From Gammaproteobacteria bacterium UBA3067 (lineage in GTDB: Bacteria > Pseudomonadota > Gammaproteobacteria > Pseudomonadales > UBA3067), in assembly GCA_002366835.1 (NCBI GenBank), contig DFBZ01000095.1:1-16043 (forward strand): 16,043 bases of DNA, written 5' to 3'. Every line of letters starts with the position of its first letter. Position 1 is the first letter of the stretch. A program made the translations under genes and the position numbers. The notes below the pieces were generated by a model, which searched no databases, was not told the DNA's origin, and saw only the letters and a program-made list of their open reading frames with translations. Of this stretch, positions 6,517 to 11,783 are shown one piece after another.

Positions 6517-6559
6517 TCAAGTAGCCAATGGTCAAAGGGGTCACAAGCAAAGGAGCAAA

Positions 6560-6661
6560 GGGGTCAAGTATCATTTTGACTGTTTAGCGATTCTCGCAGA
6601 GACGGCACTCAATTTATTTGTTCTTTATTCATCGCAAAGCGTCAAAATGATACTTGACCCC
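6560..6661. mobile_element. GGGGTCAAG-type inverted-repeat element (MITE/REP-like), copy 1
   Basis: Perfect 21-bp terminal arms lie at 6560-6580 and 6641-6661, beginning GGGGTCAAGTATCAT and ending with its complement. The pairing continues inward with a bulge (GTTTAGCGA against TCGCAAAGC), leaving a non-coding loop of about 40 bases. CAAAGGGGTCA also occurs directly at 6533-6543, just before the left arm. A related element lies at 8093-8190. Palindromes of this style are, to my knowledge, common partners of RAYT transposases. The right end lies about 14 bp before the second 822-bp repeat. Confidence 0.75.
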
Positions 6662-7093
6662 TGTGTCTTTTTTTACTTGGTAAGTTTTCGTTCTGAACAA
6701 GAATTTATTGAAGGCTTTGATCAAGCATCCCAAATATTTTTGAATTGCTATCTGAAGGAAATCAGTCGTCCGCGGATCAATGCGGAACTCACCTATGAAA
6801 AGTATTTGCAGTTTAAAAAACGCAAAGAAGTTAATACCAACTATCCCTTGCTAAAGTATCAGTTTGCACGCTTACACAATTTTGTTGATAAATGGGTCGA
6901 TAATGATATTTGGCTGGCCATGACGATTGATAGCTTGTTTAAAATGACGGCGCGTTTGTTGAACGAGTTAAGCGCAGCGAAATGCCGTGATGCGGAAGAT
7001 GCCTTTGTTATTTATCAATCGGGACTTCCTTGTTTTCAGGTTTATTTGGATATTATTGGCCGTAGTCTTGAGCAGATTGCAGCAAGGGTGTGA
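6647..7093 (+). pseudogene. 5'-truncated copy of the nif-operon helical protein
   Basis: From 6676 the frame encodes residues 62-199 of the protein at 4723-5322 with a single visible change (QASQTF to QASQIF). The first third of the gene is missing. The frame happens to stay open into the neighbouring inverted-repeat element, where an ATG at 6647 (MILDPCVFFYLVSFRS...) could start a 148-residue chimera. No good ribosome site is seen before that ATG. I call it a pseudogene because the N-terminal part, and with it the operon context, is lost. The near absence of amino-acid change against about ten silent changes means either that the fragment is recent DNA from an intact relative or that it is still used. 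Confidence 0.7.
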
Positions 7094-7497
7094 TGGGCTT
7101 TTGAGGTTTTGGCGACTTTGTTGTTACCTGTCACATAGCTTGCGACACGTTGCACATTGGCTTGACACATAAGTCATTGATGTTTAATAGCCTGTTAATA
7201 ATATCGTTATCTTGCGCGGAAATTTGAACATATTATCGAAACGTGAAGTTTTTTGTGTGATTAACGAGCAGTTTTCAGGGTTTCTTTCAAAGCCGCTAAA
7301 ACTTGTGATAGCGTAGAAACTCTTTGACCTGATCCATTAGCCGAGCGGGTTTCGGTTGAAAGTGAGACTTCGGATTGCGTTTGTTTTGGTATGATACAAA
7401 GTATTCATAGTTTGCGCTTGATTGCGATATTAACAGGAATTATAGTCGGGTTATACGTAAGGCTTAAAAGGAATTAGTTCCTGTTAATAACAAGTTA
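6676..7497 (+). repeat. 822-bp direct repeat, copy 2
   Basis: Second copy of 4905-5726, same orientation and same length, 1771 bp downstream. It starts at CTTGGTAAG directly after the inverted-repeat element and ends at GTTA (7494-7497), after which it reads ACTCGAA instead of copy 1's GGCCGCG. The inverted repeat at its end is perfect over 12 bp here (TATTAACAGGAA at 7428-7439, complement at 7478-7489). Confidence 0.95.
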
Positions 7498-8029
7498 ACT
7501 CGAAATTCCCGTCGGGAAATACATGCCTTTATTAAGGTGTGATTGTACAAAGCAAGCATGTGTACCATTAATTACTAATTAAGGAGATTAAGTATGAAAC
7601 AAGCTATGTTTGTTGTTCTGCGTAAGCTGTTGTTAGTCGTTGTATGTATCACACCTTTGAATTTTGTTGCGGCGAGTGACTTGGTTGTAAAAACTGATGC
7701 TGAATTGTTATCCAGTTCACCTAAGATATGCGATGACATACTAGAGACTAGCAAGAATGGAGTTGTTAGTCTTGAGTTGGCCCAAAATATTGGGCTAGGC
7801 AAGTGTTCAAGTGACAAAAAAACTTGCCGAGCGGGGACATCTTGGTGGTGCTGCGACAAAGATGAGCGCTGTGTATTAGATGAGGGCGGGTGTGAGTAGT
7901 ATTCAAATAGGCTATCCCTGAGTTAACAATGTTATCAAACAGACCCTCAAAGCTACGCTCCATTTTTGCGGTGGCTTCGCCACTATACCGCAAAAACTGC
8001 GCTCCGCTTTGGGTCTGTTTATAACGGCG
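7495..8029 (+). mobile_element. Integron-type gene cassette (one ORF plus attC-like site)
   Basis: The left boundary is G^TTAACT (7494-7500) and the right boundary is the G of GTTATGA at 8029. The R'' box of the attC-like site, AGTTAAC (7921-7927), is the exact reverse complement of the left-end GTTAACT. This is expected only if these two ends come together in the circular cassette. The 535-bp unit contains a single ORF in the correct orientation with its stop 21 bp before R''. No integrase gene is in the window, so it is an isolated cassette. A 13-bp palindrome (TTCCCGTCGGGAA, 7506-7518) lies near its left end. Confidence 0.65.
7594..7899 (+). CDS. Secreted Cys-rich small protein (cassette cargo)
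   Basis: A 101-residue protein with a signal peptide: basic MKQAMFVVLRK, hydrophobic LLLVVVCITPLNFV, and a probable cut after VAA/S near residue 27. The mature part has a spacer (SDLVVKTDAELLSSSPKICDD) and a compact C-terminal Cys cluster: GKCSSDKKTCRAGTSWWCCD followed by KDERCVLDEGGCE. That gives seven cysteines after the signal peptide, including a CC pair, suggesting disulfide bonds in the periplasm or outside. The CC-x5-C spacing recalls granulin-like or knottin-like mini-proteins, but I assign no family. AAGGAG (7581-7586) is 7 bases before the ATG. It is the only ORF of the integron-type cassette. Function unknown. Confidence 0.75.
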   Translation: MKQAMFVVLRKLLLVVVCITPLNFVAASDLVVKTDAELLSSSPKICDDILETSKNGVVSLELAQNIGLGKCSSDKKTCRAGTSWWCCDKDERCVLDEGGCE

Positions 8030-8035
8030 TTATGA
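7921..8035 (+). repeat. attC-like recombination site
   Basis: A 115-bp foldback. R'' is AGTTAAC. The long stem GTTATCAAACAGACCC...AAAGC (7931-7953) pairs with GCTTTGGGTCTGTTTATAAC (8006-8025). The left arm carries an extra C at 7936 and an extra TC, like the extrahelical bases that orient attC sites. Inside is a perfect 10-bp stem (TTTTTGCGGT 7963-7972 with ACCGCAAAAA 7987-7996). R' is GTTATGA (8029-8035), imperfect against GTTRRRY. The conserved ends with a variable centre are the attC layout. Confidence 0.68.
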
Positions 8036-8092
8036 CTAATACATAAACCAACCCGGCGATATTGGATTCGAAGGTATGAAAAACAAAGAAGA

Positions 8093-8190
8093 AAAGGGGT
8101 CAAGTATCATATTGATTCCTTTGGTTTCTTTACGATTGCACAGGTGATCGCCTCTTTCATTTCGCAGTTAATATGATACTTGACCCCTTT
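8093..8190. mobile_element. GGGGTCAAG-type inverted-repeat element, copy 2
   Basis: The arms AAAGGGGTCAAGTATCAT... (8093-8113) and their complement (8170-8190) are perfect over 21 bp, enclosing a 56-bp non-coding centre. The outer 15 bases of the core arm are identical to the element at 6560-6661, while the inner bases and loop differ. Bases 8036-8092 between the cassette end and this element hold no recognised feature. Confidence 0.75.
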
Positions 8191-8395
8191 GTTCCTTTGT
8201 TCTTCCACCTGTTACCGTTTACCCGGCCCCAGTATTCTGGAAGAAATTCTGGCAATTATTGAAGGCTTAAGTAAGCTACTGGCAGAAATGCAGCGTGCAC
8301 AAACAGAAAAGCCACTGCGCATCAGTGTGCTTCACCATGTGCAACATGGCATTATAGAAAAACTAATTAGCCCCATTTCAAACACACCCAAGTAG
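8191..8395 (+). pseudogene. C-terminal remnant of an unidentified gene
   Basis: The frame directly after the inverted-repeat element reads like real protein: YRLPGPSILEEILAIIEGLS, then KLLAEMQRAQTEKPLRISVL and HHVQHGIIEKLISP, ending at the stop 8393-8395. An ATG at 8180 exists, but it lies inside the arm of the repeat element and has no ribosome site, so it is probably accidental. The best reading is the last 60 or so residues of a gene whose 5' part was lost when the element inserted or recombined. It has two amphipathic helices and no identifiable family. The next 113 bp (8396-8508) show nothing I can name. Confidence 0.45.
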
Positions 8396-8523
8396 GCCAC
8401 CTCAGCACCGTCATACCATTCAGCGCCCACACTCACGCTACCCCCCGAGGAATTTCTCGCAGGCCTTATGAAACAATCCATCTTGGTCTCCCCGCAACAC
8501 AACCCGCAGGACAGGCACTCCTG

Positions 8524-8647
8524 AGAAAAAACAAAAAATCCGAACCGGATGCTTAACGATAATGATTAAAATAAAAGAATGCGTTGAGCGAGTGGCATCA
8601 AGATGGGGTGTATTGAGGCAAAAACCGTAAAATTACCCAGTTTTCTT
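8524..8647 (+). repeat. RAYT 3'-flank copy A (shortest)
   Basis: It matches the RAYT 3' flank from GAAAAAACAAAAAATCC to CCCAGTTTTCT and diverges there, before reaching transposase coding sequence. Length is about 124 bp. It follows the GGACAGGCACT at 8509. Confidence 0.85.
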
Positions 8648-8763
8648 AAAGAAATACACAGGACAGGCACTTTCTAGAATACCCTTCTAAGGGACAGGCA
8701 CTTCCAAGAAAAAACAAAAAATCCGCACATAACACGCCATAACACGCAGGACAGGCACTTCCA

Positions 8764-9090
8764 AGAAAAAACAAAAATCCGAACCGGATGCTTAATGATA
8801 ATGATTAAAATAGAAGAATGCGTTGAGCGAGTGGCATCAAGATGGGGTGTATTGAGGCAAAAACTGTAAAATTACCCAGCTTTCTCAAAAGGCAGGTACA
8901 CGAAATCCGTTGAGGTCTTGTTTTTAGAAATATATCAGAAATAAAAGCTTACACGTTAACCTGTATTCGCCAAACATTTCCTTTTTCTTGGCTTGGTGAG
9001 CCGTCTGTAATAAGTGGACTCAAACTCGGTGGCACTGGTAAGCCATGTTTCTAAATTAATACCCATGCGTTCCAGTATTGGGGGTAGGTT
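8764..9090 (+). repeat. RAYT 3'-end copy B (reaches into the gene)
   Basis: It matches the flank and then the last roughly 130 bp of transposase coding sequence (complement of 9587-9720), ending at GGGGGTAGGTT, where the intact gene continues GCTAGG. The terminal residue codon differs (GGT here, GCT in the intact gene). It follows the GGACAGGCACT at 8749. Confidence 0.85.
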
Positions 9091-9130
9091 AATAAGCTAG
9101 GACAGGCACTTCCAAAGGACAGGCACTTCG

Positions 9131-9365
9131 AAGAAAAAACAAAACATCCGAACCGGATGCTTAACGATAATGATTAAAACAAAGGAATGCGTTGAGCGAG
9201 TGGCATCAAGATGGGGTGTATTGAGGCAAAAACCGTAAAATCACCCAGTTTTCTCAAAAGGCAGGTACACGAAATCCGTTGAGGTCTTGTTTTTAGAAAT
9301 ATATCAGAAAGAAAAGCTTACACGCTAACCAGTATTCGCCAAACATTTCCTTTTTCTTGGCTTGG
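9131..9365 (+). repeat. RAYT 3'-end copy C (intermediate)
   Basis: It matches the flank and about 30 bp of the transposase 3' end, ending at CTTTTTCTTGGCTTGG, then continuing AGTAGCC rather than TGAGCCG. It is bounded by the GGACAGGCACT motifs at 9117 and 9378. Confidence 0.85.
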
Positions 9366-9586
9366 AGTAGCCAAGCAGGACAGGCACTCTCTAGAAAAAA
9401 CAAAAAAATCCGAACCGGATGCTTAACGATAATGATTAAAATAAAAGAATGCGTTGAGCGAGTGGCATCAAGATGGGGTGTATTGAGGCAAAAACCGTAA
9501 AATTACCCAGTTTTCTCAAAAGGCAGGTACACGAAATCCGTTGAGGTCTTGTTTTTAGAAATATATCAGAAATAAAAGCTTACACG

Positions 9587-10576
9587 TTAAGCTGTATTCG
9601 CCAAACATTTCCTTTTTCTTGGCTTGGTGAGCCGTCTGTAATAAGTGGACTCAAACTCGGTGGCACTGGTAAGCCATGTTTCTAAATTAATATCCATGCG
9701 TTCCAGTATTGGGGGTAGGTTGCTAGGAATAGCGCCGCGTTTATCTGATCGGATAATTCTACCTGTAGAATCAACCAGCTCTAAATAATCAACAAGAGAA
9801 AACAGAATGCCATTGTTTTGGCCATTTTTTTCGTTGCCTTCAAACTTAGCCAAAGGTTTTTCTGCAATATTAAAACGGAGCAGGCTTTGGTTTTCAATTT
9901 GTTCTTGAGCCGCCAGATCGGGATTAAATGTAGGTTTAATGCGCTCTTTAATACTGGTGTATTCTGACGACTCAGGTGTGGCGGCCATGTTTGCGCGAAC
10001 AGGGTTTAAATCAACGTATGCCATGCAGGATAATAATGCTTGTTCTGTTAACAATGCCTGAGATTTGAATCGGGATTCCCAGAAGTGGCCGGTACACAAG
10101 TCTTCCTTGTTGGCTTGTCGGGCGACGGGCTCGTTCAGGCACTTCATAAACCAGCTGAGGCTCGCCAAACGTTTTCGGTACAGCTTGATGCAGTCGTCAA
10201 CGGTCTGTAATTCCGCCGAGCATAGAGTTTCACCAGCTTGCCATCGCTGTACCAGTATTGGGCCTTTAAACAGCGAGCACCATCGCTCAGCTACCTCGGT
10301 ATTACTCAGCAGATCAATCTCATCCGGTAAGATTTTGACAACAATATGAAGGTGATTAGACATCACTGAATAGGCGCAAATGTCGATGGAGAATATGGAC
10401 GAGAGAATTCGAATTCGGTTTTCGATCCATTGCCGACGATGCTCGTAGCTTTTTCCAGTGAGGGGATCTTGCCCACAAAGGTAGGCCCGTCTGACGCAAC
10501 GGGAGACGACGTGATAGTAGGGGGTGTCGCTTACCGAGACGAGTTGTTTTCGGGGTTGCGTCATGGATAGGCTCAC
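9587..10576 (-). CDS. REP-associated tyrosine transposase (RAYT, Y1_Tnp/IS200-like)
   Basis: A 329-residue single-strand-DNA transposase of the HUH/Y1 type. Residues 19-35 (PYYHVVSRCVRRAYLCG) are the family's opening strand. The HUH metal-binding motif is NHLHIVV with His75 and His77. AYVDLNPVRANMA (about 186-198) is the YIxxNPxRA-type motif, with Tyr187 the likely nucleophile. Length and layout fit the longer RAYT group with a C-terminal extension (about 220-329). The start may be GTG 10576 or ATG 10564 (fifth residue); neither has a strong ribosome site. RAYTs cut and move REP-type palindromes rather than themselves alone. The GGACAGGCACT array directly downstream is the likely substrate set. 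The frame is intact, so the enzyme may be active. Confidence 0.92.
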   Translation of the reverse strand: MSLSMTQPRKQLVSVSDTPYYHVVSRCVRRAYLCGQDPLTGKSYEHRRQWIENRIRILSSIFSIDICAYSVMSNHLHIVVKILPDEIDLLSNTEVAERWCSLFKGPILVQRWQAGETLCSAELQTVDDCIKLYRKRLASLSWFMKCLNEPVARQANKEDLCTGHFWESRFKSQALLTEQALLSCMAYVDLNPVRANMAATPESSEYTSIKERIKPTFNPDLAAQEQIENQSLLRFNIAEKPLAKFEGNEKNGQNNGILFSLVDYLELVDSTGRIIRSDKRGAIPSNLPPILERMDINLETWLTSATEFESTYYRRLTKPRKRKCLANTA

Positions 10577-10802
10577 TTTTCGCTTTACGTACTGTTTATA
10601 CGGGCAGTGTAGTGGGAAAGTAAGCCCTTTGGCAAGGTCTGGATTTTTTTATAGCTAATACTTCATCATTGATGGCTTAGCTTGTGATATTGGTACCCAT
10701 AACACGATGCGACAGGTTGGCTTAAGTGCATGCCTTTCATTTACAGCTCTTCTCATTCACGGCTGTTTAAATTAGCGCTGCCTTTAGTTCTGAGTCTTCA
10801 AA
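10577..10802. other. Intergenic region upstream of the RAYT gene
   Basis: This stretch lies between the RAYT start and the 153-residue gene's stop, so it holds the RAYT upstream region and the 3' end of the minus-strand transcript coming from the right. No GGACAGGCACT copy or its complement is present on this side, so the right boundary of the transposase unit is not marked. Nothing else is recognised. Confidence 0.45.
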
Positions 10803-10821
10803 CCTAATACGCTGTATTAGG
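10803..10821 (-). terminator. Hairpin at the end of the 153-residue gene
   Basis: CCTAATAC (10803-10810), a 3-base loop, and its exact complement GTATTAGG (10814-10821) form an 8-bp perfect stem that contains the TAA stop (10817-10819). On the minus strand only TTT follows, so it is at best a weak intrinsic terminator; it may instead protect the mRNA 3' end. Confidence 0.45.
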
Positions 10822-11278
10822 CTGAAAAATAGCTGCAGCGTAAGTCCGGCAGGCTAGGTGCGCGCAGTTCTTGTTCGTCTTTTTTTCTCGTCACGATATA
10901 TTCACCCGACGCCATAACAATTTCTTCGCCTTGTTCGGCGAAGGCGACTACATTGTTATTAGGGTCGAGGTCACGCATGTATCCGCCGCCCAGTTCAGAA
11001 TTAAAAGTCGAAATAATACCGCCATGCGGTGGATGGCTGACAACTTCCCACCAGGCTGCGGCTAAGGTATCGTGGGACCAGCTATCACCTTTAGTTTGAG
11101 GTGGTAGGAAGCGTTCCACGAGGGTGTCATCTGCGACCGCGTACTGTTGGCGGTTGGCTGCTTCGTAAGGAGAGCCGTTTTTGGGTTCCCGTAGTTCCAG
11201 TACGTTTTCTTTGATAAAAGAGCCGTTTACTGTAATAACGCGGTACTTTTCGCCATCTAATTTTTCATGCTCAAACAT
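10817..11278 (-). CDS. Unrecognised 153-residue protein, likely NifA/sigma-54 controlled
   Basis: Family not recognised. The protein starts MFEHEKLDGEKYRVITVNGS and looks beta-rich with short helices. A conserved-looking core runs QYAVADDTLVERFLPP, DSWSHDTLAAAWWEVVSHPP, HGGIISTFNSELGGGYMRDL and NNNVVAFAEQGEEIVMASGE. The ending is KKDEQELRAPSLPDLRCSYFSA with the only cysteine. No signal peptide or membrane segment. GGAGAG lies 6 bases before the ATG. It is 99 bp downstream of the 64-residue CPxC gene, and no separate promoter is obvious between them, so it probably shares that gene's sigma-54 promoter. The stop codon lies within a perfect hairpin. Co-regulation with nitrogenase is the only functional clue. 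Confidence 0.7.
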   Translation of the reverse strand: MFEHEKLDGEKYRVITVNGSFIKENVLELREPKNGSPYEAANRQQYAVADDTLVERFLPPQTKGDSWSHDTLAAAWWEVVSHPPHGGIISTFNSELGGGYMRDLDPNNNVVAFAEQGEEIVMASGEYIVTRKKDEQELRAPSLPDLRCSYFSA

Positions 11279-11377
11279 GTTAACTCTCCAAGTGATTTTC
11301 GACGCACATTTGTTTTTTTAAATGAATCAAGAGCTAATTCTTTTCTAATTAACGGGGCTTGTTGATGATATCTAGCA

Positions 11378-11572
11378 CTAGCGCGTGAAACATTTTGGGC
11401 AGTAATCGACTGGATCATATAGCCCAGCAGCTTTGTTATACGCTGCCTGTTTGCTGCTGTAAGAACCGAGGTTTTTAACATTTTTCAACTCAGCCAAAGA
11501 AGGGCAGTGTTGTAAGTGCACAAGGTAGGCTTCGAGTGTATTTTCTTGTGGAGACGCTGCGTATTCAGCCAT
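11378..11572 (-). CDS. Small CPxC protein, likely NifA/sigma-54 controlled
   Basis: A 64-residue protein beginning MAEYAASPQENTLEAYLVHL. It contains QHCPSL, then a central SYSSKQAAYNKAAGLYDPVD, and ends YCPKCFTR. The three cysteines include a C-terminal CPxC pair, which together with the first Cys could bind a metal or work in thiol exchange. No leader or membrane helix. CAGGAG sits 8 bases before the ATG. About 75-90 bp upstream is a sigma-54 promoter (11645-11661), and about 105 bp beyond that is a perfect TGT-N10-ACA NifA site, so expression with nitrogenase is likely. The 153-residue gene follows 99 bp later. Family not recognised; a zinc or Fe-S protein accessory to nif is only a hypothesis. 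Confidence 0.68.
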   Translation of the reverse strand: MAEYAASPQENTLEAYLVHLQHCPSLAELKNVKNLGSYSSKQAAYNKAAGLYDPVDYCPKCFTR

Positions 11573-11644
11573 AGTGTTTACTCCTGGTTAGGTTTTAATA
11601 ACGCTTTAAAAAACATAGCAATGGTTGACTTGCATCAATGATTC

Positions 11645-11661
11645 TGCGAAAACTATGCCAT
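11645..11661 (-). promoter_or_regulatory. Sigma-54 promoter for the CPxC/153-residue gene pair
   Basis: Read on the minus strand the box is ATGGCATAGTTTTCGCA: invariant GG (11659-11658), ten bases, invariant GC (11647-11646), with TGGCA at -24 and TCGCA at -12. This agrees well with TTGGCACG-N4-TTGCW. Transcription would start near 11634, about 60 bases before the ATG at 11572. Confidence 0.7.
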
Positions 11662-11679
11662 ATTTTTTTCTAAGAAAAT

Positions 11680-11692
11680 GTGTTCGAAACAC
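11680..11692. promoter_or_regulatory. 13-bp palindrome between promoter and NifA site
   Basis: GTGTT-CGA-AACAC is a perfect inverted repeat 20 bp upstream of the -24 element on the minus strand. It has TGT and ACA half-sites but with 5 bases between them, so it is not a NifA site. It could be an operator or an accident. Confidence 0.3.
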
Positions 11693-11763
11693 GATGATAT
11701 ATAGGGGGTGAGGGGAATATACAAGGGAAGTATCTACAATGAATTGCTGTTTTTTGTGTCGTT

Positions 11764-11779
11764 TGTTGGGTTTTCTACA
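11764..11779. promoter_or_regulatory. NifA upstream activator site (TGT-N10-ACA)
   Basis: TGTTGGGTTTTCTACA is an exact TGT-N10-ACA. It lies in the gap just after the AAA+ gene's stop and about 105 bp upstream of the minus-strand -24 element, a standard NifA position. The pairing with a good sigma-54 box makes chance unlikely. Confidence 0.62.
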
Positions 11780-11783
11780 GATA

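Larger units (their letters stand above)
8509..9388 (+). repeat. Array of GGACAGGCACT motifs with nested RAYT 3'-end copies
   Basis: GGACAGGCACT occurs seven times in one orientation, starting at 8509, 8661, 8692, 8749, 9100, 9117 and 9378. Most copies are followed by a GAAAAAACAAAAA stretch and then a long shared unit that begins ATCCGAACCGGATGC, itself a hairpin (ATCCG/CGGAT). The shared unit corresponds to the 3' flank and 3' end of the RAYT gene at 9587-10576. Every copy starts at the same left end but stops at a different point. A short fragment (about 8706-8725) retains only the A-rich start. Confidence 0.85.

Noticed and set aside
8180..8395. Intact 71-residue gene starting at ATG 8180
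   Set aside because: The ATG lies in the arm of a repeat element without a ribosome site; the coding-like part begins only after the element, so it is treated as a remnant.
8553..8573. Fur-box-like GATAATGATTA in each RAYT-flank copy
   Set aside because: Only half of the Fur consensus is matched, the sites are parts of a copied transposon flank, and no iron gene follows.
8509..9388. CRISPR array
   Set aside because: The repeated motifs are irregularly spaced, the 'spacers' are themselves repeats of a RAYT gene end, and there are no cas genes.
11257..11481. 74-residue minus-strand frame between the CPxC and 153-residue genes
   Set aside because: It overlaps the 3' part of the CPxC gene and the start of the next gene in another frame, and lacks a plausible ribosome site.
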